Source of the DNA: Burkholderia sp. SRS-46
GTDB taxonomy: Bacteria > Pseudomonadota > Gammaproteobacteria > Burkholderiales > Burkholderiaceae
Direction: 5' to 3'
Assembly (NCBI RefSeq): GCF_004343775.1
Contig: NZ_PTXL01000002.1
Span: forward strand, 248,001 to 312,000
Length of the DNA stretch: 64,000 bases
In this document: positions 53,047-63,909 of the stretch, piece by piece
How positions within the stretch are numbered: position 1 is the stretch's first letter
Layout: every line of letters begins with the position of its first letter
Translations under genes and position numbers: made by a program
The notes under the pieces: model-generated
The model's input: only the letters and a program-made list of their open reading frames with translations
The model's database searches: none
What the model was told of the DNA's origin: nothing

Positions 53047-56000
53047 TCAAGCCGTCGATCCGGCGACCCGCTCCGCGCTCAACGCGGCCTGCGCCCGCAC
53101 GAATTCGGCGTCCGTGCCCGCGATCAGGTCCGCCGCCGCAGCGACTTCCGCGGCGCGCGCGAACTGCTCGATCTGCCGGCAACGCACCGACAGCAGACGG
53201 GCGCCGACATTCGCGCTGCTCGATTTCAGCGTATGCGCGGCAATCTTGAGCGCAACCGCGTCGCCCGCCGCGACGGCCGCGTGCATGTCGCCGATCAGCC
53301 GCGGCGCATCGAGATTGAACTGGTCGATGATCCGGGTCAGGACGTCGGGGCGGCCGGGCCGCTGCAGTGCGCGCAAAGCGTCGAGCGCCTTGCGGTCGAT
53401 CACGTTCGCGTCGGCCTCCGGGGCGGCATTCGCCGCGGCGATCACCGCGTCGATTGCATCGATCGCGTCGTCGCTCGCGGCCACCGCCACCGCTGCCGGC
53501 GCATTGCCGCGAGAAAAATGTGCGAGCAGCTTCAGCAGCGCATCGCGATGGAACGGCTTGCTCAGGTAGTCATCCATACCGACGGCGAGGCACCGTTCCC
53601 GGTCGCCGCTGATCGCATTGGCCGTCAACGCGATCACGGGCAGGCGCGGCGCGCCCGTTTCCGCCTCGCGCCGCCGCAGTAGCCGCGTCGCTTCGAAGCC
53701 GTCCATCTGCGGCATCTGGCAGTCCATCAGCACGACGTCGAATGTTTCGTTCGCCAGCCTCTCCAGCGCCTGCCGGCCGTTCTCGGCCACGGCAACCTCG
53801 TAGCCCGTGTCCTCCAGCATCGCCAGCGCGATCTGCTGATTGACCGCGTTGTCCTCGACCAGCAGCACGCGTGCCGACGCCGCGCCGGGCGGCGGACCGT
53901 CGTCCGGCTCGGCATCGGCGGAAACCGGCGCCGCCGACGGCCGCCGAGGCGGCGTCACGTGCATCGCCGACGCGATGCACGCATACAGGTCCGAACCGTG
54001 GAGCGGCTTGGTCAGGCGCGCGTCGATGCCGAGTTCGCGCGCGACCTGGATGCTGTCCATCATCTCGAATGCGGTCAGCGTGACGATCCGGAGCGCGTGC
54101 AGCGCAGGATCGTCGCGGATGTGCCGTATGAGCGAGATGCCGTCCATGCCCGGCATCCGCACGTCGACGATCGCCAGGTCGAACGGTTGCCCCTCGGCGG
54201 CGGCGGCCCGCAGCTGCGCCAGCGCATCGCCGCCGCCGCTGGCCGTGGCGACTCGCAGCTGCCATTCGTTCGCATGCTCGACGAGCACGCTGCGATCGGT
54301 CTCGCTGTCGTCCGCGATCAGCACCTTCAGGCCGGCCAGCGACCGGCTGGCGTTCGTGGCGGCGCCGGCCGCGCCGCCCGCCGGCTCGAGCCGCGCCGTC
54401 ACGGTGAACACCGAGCCCCGGCCGGGCGCCGATTCGACGGTCAGCGTGCCGCCCATCATCTCGGCCAGCTGACGGGATATCACGAGCCCGAGCCCGGTCC
54501 CGCCAAATTTGCGGGCGGTCGAGCTGTCGGCCTGCTGGAACGGCCGGAAGAGCTGCGCGGACACGTCCGGCGCGATGCCGATGCCGCTGTCGGCGATCGT
54601 GAACGTGACGAGACCCTGTTCCGAATACGCAACGGCCAGCTCGACCTGGCCGCGCTCGGTGAACTTGATCGCATTGCCGATCAGGTTCGTCAGGATCTGC
54701 CGCAGCCGGACCGGATCGCCGCGCACCCACTCAGGCACGGTGTCCGGCTTGTGGAACCGCAGCGCGAGCGCCTTGCGCGTGGCGGCGGGATGGAGCAGCG
54801 ACACGACGTCGTCGAGCAGCTGGGACAGGTTGAACTCGATGCGCTCCAGCACCAGCTTGCCGGCCTCGATCTTCGAGAAATCCAGGATGTCGTCGATGAT
54901 GGTCAGAAGCGTCTGGCCGGACCGATACACGGTATCGACGAAGTTCCGCTGCCGGGCGGTGAGCCGCGTGCGCTGCAGCAGTTCGGTCATGCCGAGCACG
55001 CCATTCATCGGCGTGCGGATCTCGTGGCTCATCCGCGCGAGAAACTCCGACTTCGCCGAATTCGCGGCTTCCGCCGCTGCGATCGCGGCCTGCAGTTCGA
55101 CGTCGCGCCGCTCGATTTCCTCGAGCATCGTGTTGAAGCCGGCGATCAGCGTCGCGACTTCGTCGGTACCCCGGTGACGCACGCGCAGCGACAGGTCGCT
55201 GCCGCCGCGGAAGCGCTCCATCGTGCGCGTCAGGTTCGACAGCGGGCGCGAGATCGACGTGCCGATGCGCCGGCTGATCGCAAGGCCGAACACCGCGAGC
55301 AAAAGCGACACGGCGACAATCATGCCGACCGCGACGGTCATCGAGCGGTAGACCCGCGACACAATGCTGCGCTGCTGCAGATCGACGCGCACGGCCGCCT
55401 GTTCCGCATCGGCCGCGAGGCGATTCGCGGTCGTGTCGACATTCGCGACGATGCGCTGCATGGTCGCGTCGTTGGACAGCATGTGCGACTTCACCGTCAG
55501 GATGTGGCCCGCGGATCCAGCCAGCGCCGCGGCCAGCGGAACCATGTCCTGCGCGCGGCCCGGTGCGCGCTGCCCGCTGGCGATGAGCGCATCCCGCAGC
55601 GCGCTCGCGGCGGCGGCGAGCTTGCCGATATCCGTCCGTACCTCGTCGTCGGCGCGCTTGAGCTGTTCCGTGCCTTCGATTTGCGCGACCATGCGGAGGT
55701 CGGCCGTCAGTTCCTCGACGTTCGCCTTGACGACGACCGACAGGTACTTGATCCGGGCGGCTCGTCGCTGGAACGCGATCGCTTGGTCAAGACGCTGCCG
55801 CGCCTTCAGGATCCGCAACGCGAATGGATCGACGAGTTCCGCCAGCTTCATGTCGAGCGCATCGAGCGACTTCGTGACCTGCGCCGCCTTTGCCCGGTAG
55901 CGCGGCGCGGCGGATGGTTCCGCGAACATCCGGCCGCGCAGCGCGATGAGGCTTTCGTTGCCGGCGAGAATATCGGCCGCCACACGCTCGAGCGCATTCC

Positions 56001-56739
56001 CGAGATGCCGCGTCGCGTCCGCATCGACGTTCGGCGCCGCGAGCGCCATCGCGTTACGCATGCCGTCGAAGACGGCCTTGGTTTGCTCCCGCAACGGCGC
56101 GAGCCGGTAACGGTTCGGCGCGTCGTCGACGTTGTCGACGAGGATGATGATGTCCTTGACGTTCGTGCGAGCCTCGTCGAGCGCATGAATCGTCCGCTCG
56201 AACGCGGTGTTGGCCGCCAGCGCGTCGGTCACGGCGGCGTCGGCCTGGTTGTAAAGCCGTTCGGTTTCCTGTTCGATCGCGATCAGCAACGTCTCGCTCC
56301 GTTCCTGGGCGCGCTCGATCAGCATGATGTCGACGTCGAGCTGCGCCTTGTCCCGCAGACGCTCGCCGATGCCTTTGTTCATCGACTGGCGCATCGCCTC
56401 CAGCTCGTCGTACGGCTTTTTGTCGATGTCCTGCATGTCGATCGCGCGCACGGCGGCCTTGACGGCCCCGATCCGCCGCAATTGCGTCTCGATGGCCGAC
56501 GTCGCATCTTCCTGCTCGTATGCGTCCTGCGCCCGCGCGAGCTGGCTGAAATCCACCGCGAGCTCGGCGTAGGCGCGCTGGAGCGCGTTGCTGTGCACCT
56601 GCAGCGGCAGCGATTCCGTCGTCAGCGTGCGCACGCCGGAGGCGATGCCGTGCACGGCGAGCAGGCTGGTCGCGGAGATCGCCAGCGCGCCGAGCAGCAT
56701 CAGGCTGGTGCTGGCGACAAGCTTGGCCTTGATATCCAT
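53047..56739 (-). CDS. Hybrid sensor histidine kinase (HK-REC-REC-HPt)
   Basis: A 1230-residue membrane kinase of the TorS/BvgS-like tripartite type. Membrane segment 1 is at residues 8-30, a long helical periplasmic domain at 31-460, and membrane segment 2 near 465-485. A HAMP domain follows, then a HisKA domain with the phospho-His in [13 protein letters not shown] (about 570) and an ATPase domain ([33 protein letters not shown]). Two receiver domains follow ([13 protein letters not shown] near 863; [13 protein letters not shown] near 1005), and an HPt domain ([13 protein letters not shown] near 1165). GGAGGG precedes the ATG at 56739. The binding protein gene lies directly upstream and the c-di-GMP regulator 52 bp downstream, giving a sensor-to-output chain. 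Confidence 0.94.
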   Translation of the reverse strand: MDIKAKLVASTSLMLLGALAISATSLLAVHGIASGVRTLTTESLPLQVHSNALQRAYAELAVDFSQLARAQDAYEQEDATSAIETQLRRIGAVKAAVRAIDMQDIDKKPYDELEAMRQSMNKGIGERLRDKAQLDVDIMLIERAQERSETLLIAIEQETERLYNQADAAVTDALAANTAFERTIHALDEARTNVKDIIILVDNVDDAPNRYRLAPLREQTKAVFDGMRNAMALAAPNVDADATRHLGNALERVAADILAGNESLIALRGRMFAEPSAAPRYRAKAAQVTKSLDALDMKLAELVDPFALRILKARQRLDQAIAFQRRAARIKYLSVVVKANVEELTADLRMVAQIEGTEQLKRADDEVRTDIGKLAAAASALRDALIASGQRAPGRAQDMVPLAAALAGSAGHILTVKSHMLSNDATMQRIVANVDTTANRLAADAEQAAVRVDLQQRSIVSRVYRSMTVAVGMIVAVSLLLAVFGLAISRRIGTSISRPLSNLTRTMERFRGGSDLSLRVRHRGTDEVATLIAGFNTMLEEIERRDVELQAAIAAAEAANSAKSEFLARMSHEIRTPMNGVLGMTELLQRTRLTARQRNFVDTVYRSGQTLLTIIDDILDFSKIEAGKLVLERIEFNLSQLLDDVVSLLHPAATRKALALRFHKPDTVPEWVRGDPVRLRQILTNLIGNAIKFTERGQVELAVAYSEQGLVTFTIADSGIGIAPDVSAQLFRPFQQADSSTARKFGGTGLGLVISRQLAEMMGGTLTVESAPGRGSVFTVTARLEPAGGAAGAATNASRSLAGLKVLIADDSETDRSVLVEHANEWQLRVATASGGGDALAQLRAAAAEGQPFDLAIVDVRMPGMDGISLIRHIRDDPALHALRIVTLTAFEMMDSIQVARELGIDARLTKPLHGSDLYACIASAMHVTPPRRPSAAPVSADAEPDDGPPPGAASARVLLVEDNAVNQQIALAMLEDTGYEVAVAENGRQALERLANETFDVVLMDCQMPQMDGFEATRLLRRREAETGAPRLPVIALTANAISGDRERCLAVGMDDYLSKPFHRDALLKLLAHFSRGNAPAAVAVAASDDAIDAIDAVIAAANAAPEADANVIDRKALDALRALQRPGRPDVLTRIIDQFNLDAPRLIGDMHAAVAAGDAVALKIAAHTLKSSSANVGARLLSVRCRQIEQFARAAEVAAAADLIAGTDAEFVRAQAALSAERVAGSTA

Positions 56740-56785
56740 GCAGCCCTCCGGATCGGGGTGGCCCGCGCGCAGCCATCCGCATACG

Positions 56786-58042
56786 TTACCTGGACGGCGG
56801 GTCCAGCGGCGTGGCCTGCCCGTGCGAGATTTCGGTGAGGAATACGGCCTGCAGCGCCTGGTGATGATCCGCGCCCATATCGGCCACCAGGCCGCCCAGG
56901 TCGACATGCCGGATCGATTCGAGCGCCTGCATCAAGGCCGCCCGGGTGAGCGACGGGCCGGCGCGCTCGAGTCCGATCAGCATGATCTTCGCGTCGATGC
57001 AGCCCTCGATGTTCACGACGCCCACGCGTTCCCCCGGAAAGTGCCCCTCGATCAGCCGTGTGCAGTCCCGGATCACGTCGCGATTGCTCTGCGGGGGCGG
57101 CACGACCTGCGAGATCAGCGTACCGTCGGCGTCGGCGCCCATGAGATTCAGCAGGTTGTCGGTGCCGACGAAGGACACCGTGGCGAGCCGGGCCTTGAGG
57201 CCTTCGCGGCGCGCCGCTCGAATGAATGCGGCGATCGGCGTGTAGGGGCCGATCATGATGACGACGTCGGGCCGGCCGCCCAGCACCGACGCGAGCCCCG
57301 TGTCGACCGCCGTCGTCCCGCGGCGGAAGGTGCCCGTCGCGACGATGTCCAGCCCATGACGCTGCAGCGCCAGCCGCGTGCCCGCCAGCACCGCGAGCCC
57401 GGAGCCGTCGTCCTGATAGAACACGGCGAAGCGCCTTGCGCCGTCGTGCGCGACGAAACGCTCGACCAGCGCGCGCGTCTCGTCCGCATAGCTGGCGCGG
57501 ACGTTGAAGACCTCCGGAACGACCGGCTTGCGCAGCGCCATCGCGCCGGTGAACGCGCCGACGAGCGGAATGCCGGCGTCCTGGATGATCGGCAGCACCG
57601 CCGTGGTCGTCGGCGTGCCGACGTAACCGAACAGCGCAAACACGTGACGTTGCTCGATCATCTCCAGCGTGGCGTCGATGGTCCGGTCGGGCTCGTAGCG
57701 ATCGTCGGCGACGACGAGTTCGATCTTCCTGCCGTGCACCCCGCCGTGCGCGTTCGCGTCGTCGAACACAGCCTGCGCGCCGATGCGCAATTCGCGTCCG
57801 AGGCCTCCCGCATCGCCCGTTTGCGCATTGACCATGCCGAGGCGGATCGCGCCGTCGGTCACGCCGGGCTCCGCCGCGAAGCAGGCGTTGCGGCAGGTGA
57901 TCGCGACGAGGCACGCGATGAGCGTCAGCGTTCGGCGCACCCCGTCGGAATGCGCGAGCGCGCGCAACATCCTCGGGTACCCAGCTATCCACCACCCAGC
58001 GATACAGGAACAAATCCATGCGAAAGACGCATTGTTGTTCAT
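56786..58042 (-). CDS. Periplasmic binding protein (branched-chain amino-acid type) for a sensor kinase
   Basis: A 418-residue type I periplasmic binding protein of the LivK/Peripla_BP_6 family. The hydrophobic stretch [18 protein letters not shown] (residues 39-56) is the signal segment, which suggests that the true start may be the Met at residue 25. The fold's core elements are present ([82 protein letters not shown]). No permease or ATPase is nearby; instead the next gene, 46 bp away, is a hybrid kinase. Such proteins can hand a ligand signal to TorS/LuxPQ-like kinases, so it is probably the ligand-sensing part of this pathway. Confidence 0.88.
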   Translation of the reverse strand: MNNNASFAWICSCIAGWWIAGYPRMLRALAHSDGVRRTLTLIACLVAITCRNACFAAEPGVTDGAIRLGMVNAQTGDAGGLGRELRIGAQAVFDDANAHGGVHGRKIELVVADDRYEPDRTIDATLEMIEQRHVFALFGYVGTPTTTAVLPIIQDAGIPLVGAFTGAMALRKPVVPEVFNVRASYADETRALVERFVAHDGARRFAVFYQDDGSGLAVLAGTRLALQRHGLDIVATGTFRRGTTAVDTGLASVLGGRPDVVIMIGPYTPIAAFIRAARREGLKARLATVSFVGTDNLLNLMGADADGTLISQVVPPPQSNRDVIRDCTRLIEGHFPGERVGVVNIEGCIDAKIMLIGLERAGPSLTRAALMQALESIRHVDLGGLVADMGADHHQALQAVFLTEISHGQATPLDPPSR

Positions 58043-58463
58043 GCAGTGTTCCCCTTCGGCACACGGCTAATCTGATCTGGTGGTGTGCTCACGGCATGCT
58101 GGACCAACGGCCCGGCACGAAGCGGTTACGTTGTTTATCTATATAGGTTGTATTGAATGCGACTGCAAGTCGAGGGGGAAGATCGTATATCGAGCATGAC
58201 TGAATGCATTGCCCTTCGCCGCCGGCATTCAGTCGAGGTTCGGTGGCAGTTTGTTGTTGCGTTTACTGAATTCCAATGCAGTTTCCAATTCCCATTTTTG
58301 TTGCCGAAATTCACGAATGCGCGATCGGAAAAATCCGAGTCGCGAAGGTGAAGAAGGATGAAAATCAGGCTTTATTTGCAACAATTCATTAGAGTGTTGC
58401 GATATTCGGCATATCCGCCGAAGACAACGGCACGCGCATTCGTCACTCGAAGGCCTCGACGCC
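58043..58463. other. AT-richer intergenic region
   Basis: These 421 bases separate the signalling operon from the tail of the peptidase/transport operon, both on the minus strand. No gene is convincing. The right part (58130-58400) is markedly richer in A and T than the flanks and probably carries the promoter of the signalling operon. I see no clear terminator for the operon ending at 58464. Confidence 0.45.
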
Positions 58464-59291
58464 TCAGCGCAGCATGAACGACATCGCCGACAGGCTGTTC
58501 AGCGTGCGCACCGCATGCTCGACCGACGGCGCGTCGAACCGCAACGTCACCGCATCCACCCGCTCGAGCGACGGCAGCACGCCGAACAGGTCCGCGAGCG
58601 CGACCGTCTGCACGCGCAACGTGCAGGCCGCCGGCACGGCCCGGTGCGCGTCGGCGTGCCAGCCTGCCGACCGCGCATGCTCGACGGTCTCGCGCGCCGC
58701 CGCCTCGATGCACGCACAGGCCGCCGCCGGCGTGAGCGTGTCGCCGGTCGCGGCGCCGCCGGCCGTCTTGACCGTCGCGAAGCGCGCGCCGGGAAACAGC
58801 GGCTGGGTTTCGTCGGCGAACACGTCGTCGCCGGATGCCAGCGCGACATGCGCGCCGTATTCCCGCGCGAGTGCGCCGTACAGCCCCGCCTCGCCGAGTT
58901 CGACGCCGTTCAGCCAGACCTGCGTGAACGCGAAGCTGTTGATCGTGTGCGCGAGCACGCCGCGCGTCTGCGACTTCGCGTGGTAGCCGATCATGAATAC
59001 GAGGTCCGGCCGCTGCTCGAGCCCGGCCATCATGCCGAGCAACCGCGGCTTGCCGAGCACGACCCGCACCCGCGCATCGAGCGCATCCGGCAACAGGTTG
59101 CGGAAGCCGCCGTGCGAATCGTTGACCCAGACGGCCTGCGCGCCGCCCGCGAACGCGCCTTCGACCGCCGCGTTCGCCTCGGCGGTCATCCAGCGCCGCG
59201 CGCGCTCGTATTCGGGGTTGCCGGGCCGCGTCTGCTCGACGGCGAACACGCCGGCGACGCCTTCGATATCGGTCGAGATCAGGATCTTCAT
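58464..59291 (-). CDS. dppA: M55-family D-aminopeptidase DppA
   Basis: A 275-residue zinc D-aminopeptidase. The N-terminus MKILISTDIEGVAGVF gives metal ligands Asp8 and Glu10, with His60 in NDSHGG and His104 in GYHAKS; these positions are the same as in the Bacillus DppA enzyme. It should cut D-amino acids such as D-Ala from the N-terminus of short peptides after uptake. The start overlaps the P1-family peptidase stop by four bases. It is the last gene of the importer operon, suggesting use of D-amino-acid peptides such as peptidoglycan fragments. Confidence 0.93.
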   Translation of the reverse strand: MKILISTDIEGVAGVFAVEQTRPGNPEYERARRWMTAEANAAVEGAFAGGAQAVWVNDSHGGFRNLLPDALDARVRVVLGKPRLLGMMAGLEQRPDLVFMIGYHAKSQTRGVLAHTINSFAFTQVWLNGVELGEAGLYGALAREYGAHVALASGDDVFADETQPLFPGARFATVKTAGGAATGDTLTPAAACACIEAAARETVEHARSAGWHADAHRAVPAACTLRVQTVALADLFGVLPSLERVDAVTLRFDAPSVEHAVRTLNSLSAMSFMLR

Positions 59292-60364
59292 GTGCGGATT
59301 CGGTGTCCTTGGTCGAGCAGGCGGTCGAGATCGGGGACGGCGTCGCGCAGCGCCTGCCGCACGTGCGCGTCGCGCCCCGTGACCGTCACCGCCTGCAGCA
59401 GCGCATCGGCAATCGCATGCTCGACGCTTTCGGCCGCGGCCAGGAACAGCGGATCGAGCACGCCGTCGGCGAGCAACGCGGGCAGCGCCACGTGGCGCGC
59501 GTCGTGCGGCACCGTGTAAGCGGTCGAGAACGCGAGCGCGATGTCCCCGCTGCCGTGGCCGTAGACCGACCCCGTACGCGCGAGCCCCGCCGCCGCGCGG
59601 CGCGCGAGCCGCGTCAATTGCCGTGCGTCGAGCGGCGCGTCGGTCGCGAGCAGCATGATGATCGAGCCTTGTTCGGGCGGCGCGGCCTGCTCGGCCCGCT
59701 CGTCGGCGTGCCGCCCGCTCACGATGCGCCCGACCGGCACGCCGCCGAGCGTCAGCATCGGCAGCCGGCCGAAATTCGCGAGCACGAGCGCGCCGACCGT
59801 ATACGGTCGCTCCGCGGCCACCGCGACCCGCGACGCCGAACCGATCCCGCCCTTCAGGTCGAAGCACGACATCCCGCGCCCGGCGCCCACCGCGCCGCGC
59901 ACGACGTCGCGCGACGCGGCGCGGCACGCTTCATCGTAGTGCGACGGCGTCACCGCGAACGCGTGCAGGTCGTTCAGGTAGCCGTCGTTGCATTCGAACA
60001 CGAGCGGGTTGACGGTCGGCCAGTCGCGGCCGATCGCCGGGTTCGCGGCGATCGCCGCGCGGATCTGCGCGTGCGCGACCATGCCGACGCCGAAGGTGTT
60101 GGTCAGCGCGACCGGCGTCTCGAGCACGCCGAGTTCGTCGACCTGCACGAGCCCGACGCTCTTGCCGAAGCCGTTGATCACCGCCGCGCCGGCCGGCGCC
60201 TTGCTGCGATACAGGTCGCCCGGATGCGGCTTCACGACGGTGACGCCGGTCTGCACCGCGCCCGCGTCGAGCGTGCAGTGGCCCACCGTCACGCCGGGCA
60301 CGTCGGCGATCGTGCCGCGCGGCCCCGGGGGCAGCGTTGAAATCCACGCCGATGCGCCGGCCAT
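59288..60364 (-). CDS. P1-family peptidase (DmpA/BapA-like, self-cleaving)
   Basis: A 358-residue N-terminal-nucleophile hydrolase of the DmpA/BapA group. Autocleavage before the catalytic serine should occur at Gly233-Ser234 (EQGSIIMLLATDAPL), giving alpha and beta chains. NTFGVGMVAHAQIR, ECNDGYLND and RGAVGAGRGMSCFDLKGGIGSASR are typical. The family includes L-aminopeptidase/D-esterases and beta-aminopeptidases that release N-terminal beta-amino acids. The start touches the permease stop, and the end overlaps dppA by four bases. Placed between a peptide importer and a D-aminopeptidase, it should process unusual peptides in the cytoplasm. Whether it prefers beta- or alpha-peptides is unknown. 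Confidence 0.92.
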   Translation of the reverse strand: MAGASAWISTLPPGPRGTIADVPGVTVGHCTLDAGAVQTGVTVVKPHPGDLYRSKAPAGAAVINGFGKSVGLVQVDELGVLETPVALTNTFGVGMVAHAQIRAAIAANPAIGRDWPTVNPLVFECNDGYLNDLHAFAVTPSHYDEACRAASRDVVRGAVGAGRGMSCFDLKGGIGSASRVAVAAERPYTVGALVLANFGRLPMLTLGGVPVGRIVSGRHADERAEQAAPPEQGSIIMLLATDAPLDARQLTRLARRAAAGLARTGSVYGHGSGDIALAFSTAYTVPHDARHVALPALLADGVLDPLFLAAAESVEHAIADALLQAVTVTGRDAHVRQALRDAVPDLDRLLDQGHRIRT

Positions 60365-61257
60365 CAGCGCCGCTCCAGCTTCGGATCGAGCGCGTCGCGC
60401 AGCCCGTCGCCGAGCAGGTTGAACGCAAGCACGGTCAGGAAGATCGCGAGGCTCGGAAAGATCGCCACGTGCGGCGCGGTGACCATGTCCGCGCGCGCCT
60501 CGTTGAGCATCGCGCCCCACTCCGGCGTCGGCGGCTGCGCGCCGAGCCCGAGGAACGACAGGCTCGCCGCGGTGATGATCGACGTGCCGATCCGCATCGT
60601 GAAGTAGACGACGACCGACGACACGGTGCCCGGCAGGATGTGCCGCATGACGATCGTCCAGTCCGATGCGCCGATGCTGCGCGCGGCCTCGACGTAGGTC
60701 ATGTGCTTGAGCATCAGCGTGTTGCCGCGCACGAGCCGCGCGAACGCCGGGATGCTGAAGATCGCCACCGCGCAGATCACGTTGATCATCCCGTTGCCGA
60801 GGATCGCGACGACGCCGATCGCCAGCAGGATGCCCGGGAACGCGAACAGCACGTCGGCGACGCGCATCGTGATGCGGTCCCACCAGCCTTCGTAGTAGCC
60901 GGCGAGCAGGCCGAACAGTGTGCCGACGAACGCGCCGAGCGCGACCGAGAAGAAGCCCGCGGCGAGCGAGATGCGCGTGCCGGCGACGATCCGGCTGAAG
61001 ATGTCGCGGCCGAGCGCATCGACGCCGAACCAGTGGGTGGCGGACGGCAGCGCATTGAGCGCGTCGTAGTCGAAATAGTTCTCCGGGTCGAACGGCACGA
61101 TGTGCGGGCCGACGAACGCCAGCACGACGAGCAGCAGCACGAAGCCGCCGGCGACGAGCGCGACGGTCTGCTTGCGGAACTTGCGCCAGAATTCGCGCCA
61201 CGGCGTGCGGATCGCGGCGGACGCGGCCGGCGCCGCGGTCTGGACAGTCGCGTTCAT
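60364..61257 (-). CDS. gsiD: Dipeptide/glutathione-type ABC transporter permease (GsiD/DppC-like)
   Basis: A 297-residue inner-membrane permease with about six segments and an N-terminal extension of about 35 residues before the first ([20 protein letters not shown]). The EAA motif ([29 protein letters not shown]) docks the ATPase. OppC_N-type sequence ([24 protein letters not shown]) is intact. It forms the channel with the partner at 61265-62185, seven bases upstream. The gsi naming is by resemblance; dipeptide is as likely as glutathione given the peptidase genes behind it. Confidence 0.92.
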   Translation of the reverse strand: MNATVQTAAPAASAAIRTPWREFWRKFRKQTVALVAGGFVLLLVVLAFVGPHIVPFDPENYFDYDALNALPSATHWFGVDALGRDIFSRIVAGTRISLAAGFFSVALGAFVGTLFGLLAGYYEGWWDRITMRVADVLFAFPGILLAIGVVAILGNGMINVICAVAIFSIPAFARLVRGNTLMLKHMTYVEAARSIGASDWTIVMRHILPGTVSSVVVYFTMRIGTSIITAASLSFLGLGAQPPTPEWGAMLNEARADMVTAPHVAIFPSLAIFLTVLAFNLLGDGLRDALDPKLERR

Positions 61258-61264
61258 GTGCGCC

Positions 61265-62185
61265 TCACTTGAACCGGATGGTCGGGTTGATGACCGCGTA
61301 CAGCACGTCGACGGTCAGGTTGATCAGGATGAATTCGAGCGAGAACAGCAGCACGATCGCCTGGATCACCGGGTAGTCGCGCATCGTCACCGCATCGACC
61401 AGCAGGCGCCCGAGCCCCGGCCAGTTGAACACCGCCTCGACGACGATCGAGCCGCCGAGCAGGAAGCCGAACTGCAGCCCCATCATCGTGACGACCGGAA
61501 TCATCGCGTTGCGCAGGCAGTGCTTGAGCACGACCATCGGCTCGTGCACGCCCTTCGCACGCGCGGTGCGCACGAAATCCTCGTTCAGCACCTCGACGAA
61601 CGACGCGCGCGTGAAGCGCGCCATCACCGCCGCCACGGCCGCGCCGAGCGTCAGCGACGGCAGCACGTAGCTCTTCCAGCTGCCGTCCGGCACCACCGGC
61701 AGCCAGCCGAGCTTCACCGAGAAGATCTCCATCAGCAGCATGCCGAGCGCGAACGCCGGAAACGAGATGCCGGACACCGCGAGCGTCATGCCAACGCGGT
61801 CCGGCCACTGGTTGCGCCACACCGCCGACGCGATGCCGATCACCATCCCGAACAGCGTCGCCCACGTCATGCTGACGAGCGTCAGCAGCAGCGTCGGCAT
61901 GAAGCGCTCGCCGATCTCGGTCGCCACCGGCCGCTTGCTGCGAGTCGACATGCCGAAATCGCCGTGCGCGATCTTCACGAAGAAGTTCGCGAACTGCGCC
62001 GGCATCGGCTTGTCGAGGCCGAGATCCGCCCGCACCAGCGCGACCGTCGCGTCGTCGGCCTCCGGTCCCGCCGCGAGCCGCGCGGGATCGCCCGGCAGCA
62101 GGTGCACGAACAGAAACACCAGCACCGCGACGATCGCGAGGGTCGGCAGCAGGCCGGTCAGTCGCTTGACGATGAAATTCAGCAT
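61265..62185 (-). CDS. gsiC: Dipeptide/glutathione-type ABC transporter permease (GsiC/DppB-like)
   Basis: A 306-residue permease of the DppB/OppB type with about six segments. The N-terminus ([32 protein letters not shown]) and the EAA loop ([34 protein letters not shown]) are typical. The ATG at 62185 is the first good start; the four codons before it begin with TTG. It follows the binding protein gene by 34 bp and precedes the second permease by seven. Confidence 0.92.
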   Translation of the reverse strand: MLNFIVKRLTGLLPTLAIVAVLVFLFVHLLPGDPARLAAGPEADDATVALVRADLGLDKPMPAQFANFFVKIAHGDFGMSTRSKRPVATEIGERFMPTLLLTLVSMTWATLFGMVIGIASAVWRNQWPDRVGMTLAVSGISFPAFALGMLLMEIFSVKLGWLPVVPDGSWKSYVLPSLTLGAAVAAVMARFTRASFVEVLNEDFVRTARAKGVHEPMVVLKHCLRNAMIPVVTMMGLQFGFLLGGSIVVEAVFNWPGLGRLLVDAVTMRDYPVIQAIVLLFSLEFILINLTVDVLYAVINPTIRFK

Positions 62186-62219
62186 GAGGACACCCAACCG
62201 TAGCGGCGCGCGAACGCGC

Positions 62220-63782
62220 TCATTTCACCGAAATCTCGTCGAAGTTGAACGAGCCGTCCGGCATCACGTACATCCCCTGCAGGCGCTTGCTGCGCGCATA
62301 GACGATCTTCTCCTGCACGAGGAAGATCCACGGCGCATCGGCCCACACCTGCTTCTGCGCATCGGTGTAGAGCGCAGCCTTCTTCGTGCGGTCGGTGGTT
62401 TCGAGCGCCTTCGCGAGATCGTCGTCGACGAGGCCGTTCTTGTAGTACGCGGTGTTGTAGAGCTTCGGCGGCAGCGACGCCGACGCGAGCAGCGGCGAGA
62501 GCGCCCAGTTCGCCTCGCCGGTCGACGCCGACCAGCCCGAGTAGTACATCCGCACCGGCGCGGCGGCCGGATCCTGCGCGCTTTCGACCTTCGCGACGCG
62601 CTCGCCGGCCTCGAGCGCCTGCACCTGCACCTTCACGCCGACCTGCGCGAGCTGCTGCTGGACGAACTGGATCAGCTTCTGCGCGGTGGTGTGGTTGTAC
62701 GCGGACCAGAGCGTCGACTCGAAGCCGTTCGGATAGCCGGCCTCCTTCAGCAGCGCGCGCGCCTTGGCCGGATCGTACGGCCACGGGCCGAGCTTCGTCG
62801 CGTACTCGACGCCCACCGGCGCGACGCCCGTCTGCGGCGTCGCATAGCCGGCGAACACGACCTTCGCGAGCGCTTCCTTGTTGACCGCGTAGTTCAGCGC
62901 CTGGCGCACCTTCGGATTGTCGAACGGCTTCTTCTGCGTGTTCAGCGAGATGTAGCGCTGGATGATCGACGGCCGCTCGATCAGGTCGACCTTCGGATTG
63001 CTCTTCAGGTCGGCCGCCTGCTCGAACGGAATCGTGAACGCGAAATCGGCCTCGCCGGTCTTGATCAGCGCGGCGCGCGTGTTGTTGTCGACCACCGGCT
63101 TCCAGTCGATCGTGTCGACCTTCGGGTAGCCCTTCTTCCAGTAGCCGGCGAACTTCTTCACCTTCATGTCGTCGGTCTGCTTCCATTCGACGAACTCGAA
63201 CGGGCCCGTGCCGACCGGATGCAGCGACACGTCGCGGCCCCACTTCTTCAGCGCGGCCGGCGAAATCATCACCGCCGACGGGTGCGCGAGCGTGTTGATG
63301 AACGCGGAGAACGGCTCGCGCAGCGTGAACTTCACCGTGGTCGGATCGACCACCTCGGTCTTCTCGATCACGCGAAACAGCCCGTAGCGCTTCAGCTTGC
63401 TCGCCGGATCGGTCACGCGGTCGAAGTTCGCCTTCACCGCGGCGGCGTTGAAGTCGGTGCCGTCGTGGAACTTCACGCCCTGGCGCAGCTTGACCGTGTA
63501 GACCATCGCGTCCGGCGACGCCTGGTAGCCCGTCGCGAGCACGTTGACGAGCTTCATGTCCTTGTCGAAGCCGAACAGCCCTTCGTAGAACGACTTGACG
63601 ACGGCCTGCGACACCGTGTCGTTCGCGTCGTACGGGTCCATCGTCGTGAACGTCGAATACACCGCAACGACCACGTTCTGCTGCGCGAACGCGGGCCACG
63701 CGACCGACAGCGCGAATGCGCCTGCGCTCGCGACGACCAGCGCGCGGGGACGGAACGACGGGAACGAATGCGGCTTGTTCAT
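62220..63782 (-). CDS. gsiB: Dipeptide/glutathione-type ABC transporter binding protein (GsiB/DppA-like)
   Basis: A 520-residue SBP_bac_5 periplasmic protein. A signal peptide covers residues 1-34 ([21 protein letters not shown]). The mature protein starts [42 protein letters not shown], and the family block [30 protein letters not shown] lies near residue 100. It should bind peptides in the periplasm. The start at 63782 begins the signal peptide; the frame opens further without similarity. It follows the ATPase gene at the right edge by 127 bp. Confidence 0.93.
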   Translation of the reverse strand: MNKPHSFPSFRPRALVVASAGAFALSVAWPAFAQQNVVVAVYSTFTTMDPYDANDTVSQAVVKSFYEGLFGFDKDMKLVNVLATGYQASPDAMVYTVKLRQGVKFHDGTDFNAAAVKANFDRVTDPASKLKRYGLFRVIEKTEVVDPTTVKFTLREPFSAFINTLAHPSAVMISPAALKKWGRDVSLHPVGTGPFEFVEWKQTDDMKVKKFAGYWKKGYPKVDTIDWKPVVDNNTRAALIKTGEADFAFTIPFEQAADLKSNPKVDLIERPSIIQRYISLNTQKKPFDNPKVRQALNYAVNKEALAKVVFAGYATPQTGVAPVGVEYATKLGPWPYDPAKARALLKEAGYPNGFESTLWSAYNHTTAQKLIQFVQQQLAQVGVKVQVQALEAGERVAKVESAQDPAAAPVRMYYSGWSASTGEANWALSPLLASASLPPKLYNTAYYKNGLVDDDLAKALETTDRTKKAALYTDAQKQVWADAPWIFLVQEKIVYARSKRLQGMYVMPDGSFNFDEISVK

Positions 63783-63909
63783 GGTGCTGGGCTCCTGTGG
63801 ATGGTTCGGTGACGCGTGGTGGGAATCGCGGAACGACTGTGCCCGCTCCGGGAAAAAACGCCGCTGCCTGGCGCGTGCGCAACTGCGGTCCATATGGCCT
63901 CCTCGTGCG

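Noticed and set aside
50964..53249. Plus-strand open frame of about 761 codons
   Set aside because: Antisense to the GGDEF-EAL protein; no recognisable domain.
53959..56838. Plus-strand open frame of about 959 codons
   Set aside because: Antisense to the hybrid kinase, whose domains are all recognisable; the translation is Arg/His-rich.
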